Source: UBA5239 sp040391785 (GTDB lineage: Bacteria > Verrucomicrobiota > Lentisphaeria > Victivallales > Victivallaceae). Taken from it: DNA of 64,000 nt. Of this stretch, positions 25,313-31,862 are shown piece by piece. The position numbers were made by a program, and so were the translations under genes. The stretch lies in NCBI GenBank assembly GCA_040391785.1, contig JBEBXH010000022.1, positions 6,331 to 70,330 on the forward strand. The letters run 5' to 3'. The notes under the pieces were generated by a model, which had not been told where the DNA came from, made no database searches, and saw only the letters and a program-made list of their open reading frames with translations. Position 1 is the first letter of the stretch, and each line of letters starts with the position of its first letter.

Positions 25313-26317
25313 ATGTCCAGAGAATTCAATGTGGCAGTTGCCGGCGCCACCGGTGCAGTCGGCATCGAAATGATCCAGACCTTGGAAAGAAGAAACTTTC
25401 CGGTCAAAAATTTGCGTTTACTTGCATCCGCTCGTTCTGCCGGTAAAAAGCTGACATATAAAGGTACCGAAATCACCATTGAAGAACTGAAACATGACTC
25501 CTTCAAGGGCATCGATATCGCTCTTTTCAGCGCGGGCGGCGACATTTCCAAGGAATACGCCAAGTCCGTGGTGGACGCCGGCGCGGTCATGGTCGACAAT
25601 TCCAGCGCGTTCCGTATGGATGACTCCGTGCCGCTGGTCGTGCCGGAAGTGAACCCGGAAGACATCAAGTGGCACAAAGGGATTATTTCCAACCCGAACT
25701 GCACCACCATCATCATGCTGGTGGCGGTCACTCCGCTGCATCGCGCCAAGAAGCTGAAGCGCATGATCGCTTCGACTTATCAGGCCACCAGCGGCGCCGG
25801 TGCCAAGGGCATGGACGAGCTGCTCGTTCAGACCAAACAGTATTTGAACGGTGAGTCGCTCGACATCAAGTTCTTCGCGCATCAGATCGCGTTCAACCTG
25901 ATTCCGCATATCGACGTTTTCAAGGAAGCCGACTATACCAAGGAAGAGCTGAAAATGGTGTATGAATCACGCAAGATGCTGCATTATCCGGAGCTGAAAA
26001 TCTCCTGTACGTGCGTCCGCGTGCCGATTCTCCGCGCTCACTCCGAGTCGCTGAATATGGAATTCGAACAGGATGTCACTCCGGAAGAAGTCCGCGAGAT
26101 CCTGAGAAATGCCTCCGGCGTGAAATTGGTCGACGATATCGCCAACAAGCGTTATCCGATGCCGAAAGACGCCACCAACCAGGGCGATGTCCTGGTGGGC
26201 CGTATCCGTCAGGATATCTCCCGTGATGACAAGAAGGGCATCGACATGTTCATCAGCGGCGACCAGGTCCTGAAGGGCGCGGCGCTGAACGCGGTGCAGA
26301 TCGCGGAACTGCTCTGA
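25313..26317 (+). CDS. asd: Aspartate-semialdehyde dehydrogenase
   Basis: About 334 residues, family length. NADP motif VAGATGAVGIEM at the N-terminus; catalytic cysteine Cys130 in SNPNCTT; the substrate-binding region YQATSGAG and the late histidine in RVPILRAHSE are present. It reduces aspartyl phosphate to the semialdehyde, the branch point to lysine, diaminopimelate, threonine and methionine. GGAG at 25303-25306 supports the ATG at 25313 over one at 25301. Single gene with its own promoter, a leader hairpin and a repeat-derived terminator. Confidence 0.95.
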   Translation: MSREFNVAVAGATGAVGIEMIQTLERRNFPVKNLRLLASARSAGKKLTYKGTEITIEELKHDSFKGIDIALFSAGGDISKEYAKSVVDAGAVMVDNSSAFRMDDSVPLVVPEVNPEDIKWHKGIISNPNCTTIIMLVAVTPLHRAKKLKRMIASTYQATSGAGAKGMDELLVQTKQYLNGESLDIKFFAHQIAFNLIPHIDVFKEADYTKEELKMVYESRKMLHYPELKISCTCVRVPILRAHSESLNMEFEQDVTPEEVREILRNASGVKLVDDIANKRYPMPKDATNQGDVLVGRIRQDISRDDKKGIDMFISGDQVLKGAALNAVQIAELL

Positions 26318-26358
26318 TTAGTTAAGAATTAAGAGTTAAGAGTTAAGAGTTTCTGATT
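26313..26358 (+). repeat. Heptamer array bounded by a 7-bp direct repeat at the asd stop
   Basis: Four 7-nt words (AGTTAAG, AATTAAG, AGTTAAG, AGTTAAG) plus AGTT at 26320-26351 lie exactly between two copies of TCTGATT (26313-26319 and 26352-26358). The first copy contains the asd stop codon TGA. Confidence 0.7.
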
Positions 26359-26373
26359 CTTAACTCTTTTTTT
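26338..26373 (+). terminator. Terminator of asd built from the heptamer array
   Basis: AAGAGTTAAGA (26338-26348) pairs perfectly with TCTTAACTCTT (26358-26368) across a 9-nt loop and runs into a T-tract ending at 26373. The next start codon is only 9 bases further on. Confidence 0.85.
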
Positions 26374-26381
26374 ATGGTCAT

Positions 26382-27227
26382 ATGATAGTTGTTGTTTTAG
26401 TCATTGCCCGGATTCTGGCCAATTCTTTTGCCAATGTGCTGCAGAAGAAATTGGCCGCGAACGGCTTGCCTTCGTTGAAGATTAATTTTCTGACGTATCT
26501 GGGGCTGAGCGTTATTGCGCTGGTGATGGCGTTCGGGTATGACTGGAGCGCGTTCGGCTGGCCGTTCTGGGGATTCGCGGTTCTGACCGGCGTCTGTGGG
26601 GCGCTGGGCAATGGTTTTCTGGTCATGGCGCTGAAGAACGGCGAACTCTCGGTGTTGGGGCCGATCAATGCTTACAAAGCGGTGGTGGCGCTGCTGTTCG
26701 GCATGGTGGTGCTGCGGGAGTTCCCCGGCTTGCAGGGGATTCTCGGCATGGGGCTGATCATTGCCGGAAGTTATCTGGTGCTGGATACCCTGCCCGAGCG
26801 TTTCAGTTTGAAGTTGTTGAAGCGGCGCGATATTCAGTTCCGGATTTATGCGCTGTGCTTTACCGCGCTCGAGGCGGTGCTGCTGAAAAAAGTGATCGCG
26901 TATTCTTCGCCGGGAGCGGCATTTATCATCTGGTGCGTGTTCGGCGCATTTTTCGCGTTTTTCCTTTGTCTGCCGATCAAAACAGCCAAGGCCAAGGTCA
27001 ACTGGCCGGTCATGGGGCTGCTGATTTTCTGTGCGGCGGTCATGCAGCTGTCGACGAATTTCGTGTTCAAGCTGATGGAAGTGAGCTACGCGCTATCGCT
27101 CTTTCAGGTGTCGCTGCTGCTGAACGTCTGGTTGGGATACCGTTTCTTTCAGGAAAAAGACATTGCCAAGAAAATCATCGGAGCCGCCATTATTCTCGGC
27201 GGCTCCGTGCTGATTATTCTTTCTTGA
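26382..27227 (+). CDS. EamA/DMT-family transporter
   Basis: 281 residues with about ten transmembrane helices in two EamA halves (GVCGALGNGFLVMALKNGEL in the first, and the family motif of helix 4-5 as SVLGPINAYKAVVALLFG). This family moves small metabolites such as amino acids or sugars across the inner membrane; the substrate is not predictable. The ATG follows the asd terminator T-tract by 8 bases and has no ribosome site, so how it is expressed is unclear. Confidence 0.82.
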   Translation: MIVVVLVIARILANSFANVLQKKLAANGLPSLKINFLTYLGLSVIALVMAFGYDWSAFGWPFWGFAVLTGVCGALGNGFLVMALKNGELSVLGPINAYKAVVALLFGMVVLREFPGLQGILGMGLIIAGSYLVLDTLPERFSLKLLKRRDIQFRIYALCFTALEAVLLKKVIAYSSPGAAFIIWCVFGAFFAFFLCLPIKTAKAKVNWPVMGLLIFCAAVMQLSTNFVFKLMEVSYALSLFQVSLLLNVWLGYRFFQEKDIAKKIIGAAIILGGSVLIILS

Positions 27228-27231
27228 AAAT

Positions 27232-27299
27232 CCATGGAACACACGGAATCGGGGATTAGAGAGGCGGGGTGGGACCTTCTTTTTCCGTGTGCTCCATGG
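27232..27299. repeat. Long imperfect palindrome between convergent genes, partly coding
   Basis: CCATGGAACACACGGAA (27232-27248) and its inverse TTCCGTGTGCTCCATGG (27283-27299) differ at one position, giving a 17-bp stem with a 34-nt loop. The right arm lies inside the 3' end of the minus-strand gene, where it encodes MEHTE. The ACACGGAA core is the same word seen in the array at 63.8 kb. Confidence 0.7.
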
Positions 27300-29076
27300 T
27301 TTGATCGTTTTTGCGGCCGAGCCGCAGGATTCCGCCTTTGTGCAGGCTGATCAGTACCGCTCCGGCGAACGACAGGATTGCCCAAAAAATGATCTGTCCG
27401 CCGCGGCTTGCCACCAATACCCTGCCGTAAAAATAGATGCCCAGTCCGATGAGGCCGCAGCCGGCAAAGATCGCGGCGAACACCTTGAAATATTTTTCCC
27501 GGCACAACAGGCAGTAAACAATGCCGCTCAGGCACATGAACGCCGGATAGATGAATTTCCAGTGCAACGCGAGGTTCTTTGAGGGCAGAATCGCCATGCC
27601 CGCGAGGAATATGCCGAGCCACAGCACCACGCCCATAACGCGCAGGATTTTGGCCCAGGTGGTGGTGCGGTTGAAGTATCCGACCCCCATCAGCGTCAGG
27701 ACACAGAGGTGAATCAGCGCCGGAGCCTTGTAGGGACTGCCCGGCAGGCAGAGATTCGCCGCCAGCAGCAAGGAACCGATAAAGAACACCTGATTGAGCG
27801 GCGTGGCGCGACGGATCAGCATCAGTCCAAGGACCAGTAATCCGGCCGCGGCGGGAATCCAGCGCAGATCACCCGAATACGTCATGCAGATCAGCATGGT
27901 CACGATCACCGAAATACTCACGCCGATATCGAAATGCGGCAGTTTCCGCAGCCAGCCGTAGAGGTAGAACACCACAGCCGCCCCGAACCCCAGCGCCAAT
28001 GGATTGAAGGCACCCGTGAAGACCAGTCCGGTGAATTGCCGGTAAGCGTTGGTATGCGAGAAGAGCGAGATGCCGCCCAGCAGAATCAGCACGAACGAGA
28101 AGAAAACCGCCTGGGCGATAACTCTCCGGCTGCCGGTGGCGCGGGCGTATTCCACCATCAGGATCATGGCGGCGAACAGCGGCGGAATCATCATATAGAG
28201 GTCAAATCCGGTCTCCAGATCCCTGAAACCGCCGATACCGCGCGCATCCTGAAAGGAGAGCGACAACAGGTATGTCCGCAGAAATACGCAGATAATCAGG
28301 AAGCCTGCCACCACCCATGGGAACCGTGGAGCCGTCCACGGCGTGCCATTGTTCTGTGCGATCTCCCGTCCCTTCATGGCCGAGGGGATCCAGCTCAGGA
28401 TTGCCAGTGCCATGACCACCGGAAACGACAGGATGGCGAGCAGCCCCGGGGTCCGGTCGTCAGGATACTGCAGGATCAGTTGCGACACAATCAACGGATA
28501 AACGAAGAACAATCCGATGATCGTGTAGATTCCGAACAGGAAATTACCGGGCAGCCGGATTTTCAGCTGCCGCCGCAGCGTTTCCAGAATCACCACCGAA
28601 AACACCAACCCCGGCCCCAGCCACATCGCACCGTCCGCAAACGAGTCCAGGGTCTGGCTGTCCACGCTCACCGACAGGATCATCAGCAGCGCCAGGATAC
28701 ACATCATGATCGAGCGGGCATCGTTCCAGACCCCGCCGACCTTGACAATGAAAATAGCTGTAACAGTCAATAACACAATAAATGCGGATATGATTCCGAC
28801 CGGAATCAGCGTCGGTACAGACAGGTCATTGGTCCGGAAAAGAATTTGCGCGCCGTACAGCACCAGCAGTGAGCTGATCAGGTAAAAAGGATTGGTATTG
28901 TAGATCAAGCGGATGAGGCTTTGCGGCGTGACATCGATATTCAGTACATTCGGATCTACGGAGGGTATTTTCTCTTTTGCTTCTTCCCCCTGCTCTACGG
29001 TAAAGTTGATTTGCGGCCTACTTCCGGCAGATTCCCTGTCCTGCCCGTTTTCCCCTTGATTAATAATCTCGCTCAT
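27256..29076 (-). CDS. Large polytopic membrane protein, unknown
   Basis: About 606 residues. A hydrophilic N-terminus of some 70 residues is followed by about fourteen hydrophobic segments (for example VFYLYGWLRKL after one, and WAILSFAGAVLISL at the end). No transporter or glycosyltransferase motif stands out. I place the start at the ATG at 29076 because GGGG lies 8 bases upstream. Its promoter is near-perfect and its transcription start lies in a TATCA repeat operator shared with the divergent HTH gene, so it is the likely regulatory target of that protein. Its last residues (MEHTEKEGPTPPL) come partly from a palindromic repeat. Confidence 0.65.
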   Translation of the reverse strand: MSEIINQGENGQDRESAGSRPQINFTVEQGEEAKEKIPSVDPNVLNIDVTPQSLIRLIYNTNPFYLISSLLVLYGAQILFRTNDLSVPTLIPVGIISAFIVLLTVTAIFIVKVGGVWNDARSIMMCILALLMILSVSVDSQTLDSFADGAMWLGPGLVFSVVILETLRRQLKIRLPGNFLFGIYTIIGLFFVYPLIVSQLILQYPDDRTPGLLAILSFPVVMALAILSWIPSAMKGREIAQNNGTPWTAPRFPWVVAGFLIICVFLRTYLLSLSFQDARGIGGFRDLETGFDLYMMIPPLFAAMILMVEYARATGSRRVIAQAVFFSFVLILLGGISLFSHTNAYRQFTGLVFTGAFNPLALGFGAAVVFYLYGWLRKLPHFDIGVSISVIVTMLICMTYSGDLRWIPAAAGLLVLGLMLIRRATPLNQVFFIGSLLLAANLCLPGSPYKAPALIHLCVLTLMGVGYFNRTTTWAKILRVMGVVLWLGIFLAGMAILPSKNLALHWKFIYPAFMCLSGIVYCLLCREKYFKVFAAIFAGCGLIGLGIYFYGRVLVASRGGQIIFWAILSFAGAVLISLHKGGILRLGRKNDQTMEHTEKEGPTPPL

Positions 29077-29100
29077 AGAACACCCCTTTCTGTTGAAGAT

Positions 29101-29125
29101 TATCAAATACTATCACCGGCTATCA
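29101..29125 (-). promoter_or_regulatory. Operator: three TATCA sites at exact 10-bp spacing
   Basis: TATCA at 29101, 29111 and 29121. On the minus strand these read TGATA at about +1 to +20 of the membrane-protein transcript, so a bound protein would block initiation. Confidence 0.6.
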
Positions 29126-29127
29126 TA

Positions 29128-29156
29128 ATTATACAATACATATAAAATAAATGCAA
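29128..29156 (-). promoter_or_regulatory. Promoter of the polytopic membrane protein
   Basis: On the minus strand TTGCAT (29151-29156), 17-bp spacer, TATAAT (29128-29133). Expected start near 29121, inside the TATCA operator. Confidence 0.8.
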
Positions 29157-29163
29157 TAGGGGA

Positions 29164-29191
29164 TTGACAAAAAAATAAAAAAAATTATATT
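29164..29191 (+). promoter_or_regulatory. Promoter of the HTH/zinc-ribbon gene
   Basis: TTGACA (29164-29169), 16-bp spacer, TATATT (29186-29191). Expected start near 29198; AGGAG at 29214-29218 serves the ATG at 29226. Confidence 0.8.
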
Positions 29192-29194
29192 AAA

Positions 29195-29209
29195 TGATAG
29201 CAGATGATA
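29195..29209 (+). promoter_or_regulatory. Operator: two TGATA sites at exact 10-bp spacing
   Basis: TGATA at 29195 and 29205, the inverse of the TATCA sites at 29101-29125. They cover the expected transcription start of the HTH gene, suggesting autorepression. Confidence 0.6.
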
Positions 29210-29225
29210 AAACAGGAGATATCAG

Positions 29226-29687
29226 ATGAGCGAAAACATGCCGGAAAAAGAAACCTGGTATTCGATCAAAGAAGCCGCCAAATATCTGGAAATCGGCGAA
29301 CCGACGCTGTACCGCTGGATGCGTGACCGCAAAATCACCTTCCGCAAAGTGGGCGATTCCACCCGCTTCCTGCAGGAAGACCTGGACGCGGTGGTGGAAG
29401 TCTACCACTCCAAGCGCGATGTGGGCGAGGCGAAAACCCGCTGCCCGGTCTGTCGCGGCGAGGACCTGGCGCCGGGCGCTTACCGTACCACCGGGTTAAA
29501 CTTCTTCCAGCCCAAGAAAACCAAATTCTGGACCCTGCGCGACAGTTCGGTGAAAAGCGAAGCCCTGATGTGCGCCAACTGCGGCTACATCAGCATTTTC
29601 GGCGACGTCAAGAAGCTCGAAAAACTCCGCCTCCAATCCGCCGCCACCGAAGAAGAAGCAACGGATGATAACGCCAAAAATCAGTGA
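29226..29687 (+). CDS. BldC/excisionase-like HTH protein with zinc ribbon
   Basis: 153 residues. Residues about 10-60 are a MerR-type helix-turn-helix of the HTH_17/excisionase class (YSIKEAAKYLEIGEPTLYRW, then RFLQEDLDAVV). Residues about 73-125 carry two CxxC pairs (CPVC and CANC), suggesting a zinc ribbon. The family precedent is BldC, which binds direct repeats of about one helical turn as a head-to-tail oligomer. That matches the 10-bp TATCA repeats over both divergent promoters, so it probably regulates itself and the neighbouring membrane protein. No integrase is nearby, so a true excisionase role is unlikely. Confidence 0.75.
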   Translation: MSENMPEKETWYSIKEAAKYLEIGEPTLYRWMRDRKITFRKVGDSTRFLQEDLDAVVEVYHSKRDVGEAKTRCPVCRGEDLAPGAYRTTGLNFFQPKKTKFWTLRDSSVKSEALMCANCGYISIFGDVKKLEKLRLQSAATEEEATDDNAKNQ

Positions 29688-30736
29688 GTTTTCCACCAGC
29701 CGAGGCGCTCTTCCTGGGCGGCTTCTCCGGCTTCTTTCAGGACTTTCAGAGGCTGGGTGGAATCGTACCAGGCGTCGCCCTGCCGGAGCATGATTTCGTT
29801 GATGTATTTTTTGCCCAGATAAACATTGCCGTAATTTTTGCCGTCCATGACGCGATAGCTGACCGAGACCTTTTCCCCGACCACCAGCTGGCTCAGGGCC
29901 CGCCGGGATTCCCTGCCGTATTCCTGATTCATCTCCGGGGCCTTGACGCCGTAAAGGCGAACGTCGAGGCTATCCAGGATCAGCGTGGCGCCGTCCCTCA
30001 CGCCGATTACCTCGCCTTGATATTCTCTGTCGAACTTCACCGCGCTTGTGTCGTCGTTGCTCTTCGGACCAAACGCCGGAATGGGGACATTTTCCATGGT
30101 TTTGACCTGGCCGCCGCGCCCGGTGCCGGAACATATGCGACAGGCGATTCTGGTCTTACGGTTGTTCGACGGGTTCGAGGAAACGATGTAGCGATCCCCC
30201 TTGCACTCCGGACAGGCTCCGTCAAACGAGATTTTTTCTTCCGCGCGGTAAAGCAGCCCCCCGTCATTGATGTACTGACGGAACTGCTCCGCATCCGGCA
30301 GCGACGCCAGCGCGTAGTAGTTGGTCGAGCGGAACGGCAGCTTGCCCTTCGGAGCCGGAACCCGCACCAGAACCTCCTTCGAGGAATGCCCCGGCCAGAA
30401 CTCCTTGCGGTTATTAATGATGACCGCTTCGATGCTTTCTTCTTTCAGTATCTTGTCGAAAAAGAGTTTGACCGACGCAAACGATTCGCTGGTCTGGTCG
30501 ACCTGAATCTGAGCCATGCCGAAATCGCCCATCGGCGTCTCACTCCGCAGCAGCTTGAAATTGCCGTCCGAATCAACACCGTAAATATTCCCGTCGTACA
30601 CCCGCAAATTGGCCGCCGCCGCTTCCTGAAAAAGCGAGTCGAACTGCTCCGGCGTAAGCTCCCTGCCCCGGTATTTGTCGGCCGCAGCCAGCCCCAGGGA
30701 TAGTAGAACCAACAACATATTCAAATAAAATTTCAT
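29681..30736 (-). CDS. Exported protein with DnaJ-like CxxC motifs and an SNase-like domain
   Basis: About 351 residues. Signal peptide at residues 1-20 (MLLVLLSLGLAAA). The middle has two DnaJ-style zinc pairs (CPECKGD and CRICSGTGRG). The C-terminal 110 residues are a staphylococcal-nuclease-like domain (VRLYGVKAPE, then YGRESR, ending RLGWWK). The first catalytic arginine and the glutamate are present, but the loop that should hold the third catalytic residue (D-YGR) reads DGKNYGNVYLG, so the second arginine is missing. It may bind nucleic acid or protein without cutting. Start at the ATG at 30736 with GGAG upstream. Its stop overlaps the convergent HTH gene by 7 bases. Confidence 0.75.
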   Translation of the reverse strand: MKFYLNMLLVLLSLGLAAADKYRGRELTPEQFDSLFQEAAAANLRVYDGNIYGVDSDGNFKLLRSETPMGDFGMAQIQVDQTSESFASVKLFFDKILKEESIEAVIINNRKEFWPGHSSKEVLVRVPAPKGKLPFRSTNYYALASLPDAEQFRQYINDGGLLYRAEEKISFDGACPECKGDRYIVSSNPSNNRKTRIACRICSGTGRGGQVKTMENVPIPAFGPKSNDDTSAVKFDREYQGEVIGVRDGATLILDSLDVRLYGVKAPEMNQEYGRESRRALSQLVVGEKVSVSYRVMDGKNYGNVYLGKKYINEIMLRQGDAWYDSTQPLKVLKEAGEAAQEERLGWWKTH

Positions 30737-30760
30737 CGCAAATCTCTCCATTTATAACGG

Positions 30761-30790
30761 AATATAATCGCCGGATAGGATTTTTTCCAA
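30761..30790 (-). promoter_or_regulatory. Promoter of the SNase-like gene
   Basis: On the minus strand TTGGAA (30785-30790), 18-bp spacer, TATATT (30761-30766), 25 bases before the start codon. Confidence 0.5.
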
Positions 30791-30849
30791 GATATTTCTG
30801 CATTTTCGCCGGAATTTCTCATTGCGGCTATTTGTTAATGAAGAAATAA

Positions 30850-31848
30850 TCATCGAGAGAGTATCGGAACTTTCAGCAGCTCACCGATATTCTTCGCTTC
30901 TTCCATTGCATAATCGTGTTTCGTATCGCATAGAAATGGTATCCTGTTACCATTTTTAAGCACCAGGTTCATGACCGTCTCATGTTCATTATTGATGATG
31001 AGTTGCAGGGCATAAACATCGTCGAATGATATTTGGGGCCTGTATTTTCCCATATTGATGAGCCCGGTTGCCGGATCAAATACGTACTCGGAGAAACGTT
31101 CGGCAAGCAAAGTCATCAGCGAAGAAATCAGGATTACCGGAATTATGATGACATTGAGCCACAAGCCGCCACCCGGCAAAAGGAGGCTATCGCCGAGTTT
31201 TGACCACCGGAATTTCCTCCTGCGATAATAAATTCGTCCGGCCTCGTCGATGCTCTTTTCATACTCAGAGAGCCAATCAATGAAAACTGCTTCCTGCGAT
31301 GGAGCCCATTCAATCGAATCCCTGGTCAAAGGCGGCAATTCTTTTTCGTCCTTTTCTTCAAGGGAAAACCATATCGGAACTTTTAACTCGGCGCTGAGAA
31401 CCTTGGCTTCGGCTAATAAAAAATCTTTTGATGAATGGATGAAAAGGTTCGTCCGTCCACCATCGATTTGAACCATATTCAGCTCCCAGAAGTCACCGGA
31501 CTGGAGCATTTGCAAAGCCAATATCTGTTCGAACTCCAATACCACTCCGCCAATACGAACTTTATTTTGCGCCCGGTCAATCACCGGTAATCCCCGGACA
31601 AACATCAGCCTGACCGTAACTACAGTTGTAATGAACGCAGCGGTGGCTATCAGTACGCCCCAATACAGTTCGAAACATATCAGAATTACCAGTACCGGCA
31701 AACAGGCGGCACATGCCCATAACAGCAACGGCCGTAATGTTACATAATGGTATTCAATCCTGTCATGGTAATTTTCGGCCCGTCGCCACCGGAAATCAAT
31801 GACCGGCTGATCCTCCACCAAAGGTATTCTGCTGGTTTCGTCCTTCAT
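30850..31848 (-). CDS. Membrane protein made of two duplicated modules
   Basis: 332 residues. Two copies of the same plan: a hydrophobic hairpin followed by a soluble beta-rich domain. The soluble parts match: VIDRAQNKVRIGG...ILALQML...LSAELKVPIWFS in the first, and VFDPATGLINMGK...VYALQLI...IGELLKVPILSR in the second. This indicates an internal tandem duplication. Resembles PH-like membrane domains in outline, but I do not assign a family. AGGAG lies 6 bases before the ATG. It stands just after the TgpA gene (14 bases), so it may be the last gene of that operon. Confidence 0.65.
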   Translation of the reverse strand: MKDETSRIPLVEDQPVIDFRWRRAENYHDRIEYHYVTLRPLLLWACAACLPVLVILICFELYWGVLIATAAFITTVVTVRLMFVRGLPVIDRAQNKVRIGGVVLEFEQILALQMLQSGDFWELNMVQIDGGRTNLFIHSSKDFLLAEAKVLSAELKVPIWFSLEEKDEKELPPLTRDSIEWAPSQEAVFIDWLSEYEKSIDEAGRIYYRRRKFRWSKLGDSLLLPGGGLWLNVIIIPVILISSLMTLLAERFSEYVFDPATGLINMGKYRPQISFDDVYALQLIINNEHETVMNLVLKNGNRIPFLCDTKHDYAMEEAKNIGELLKVPILSR

Positions 31849-31862
31849 GAATTCTCCTGGGG

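Noticed and set aside
29226..29687. The HTH_17 gene as the excisionase of a mobile element
   Set aside because: No integrase, attachment repeats or tRNA nearby; the divergent operator and zinc ribbon fit a regulator better.
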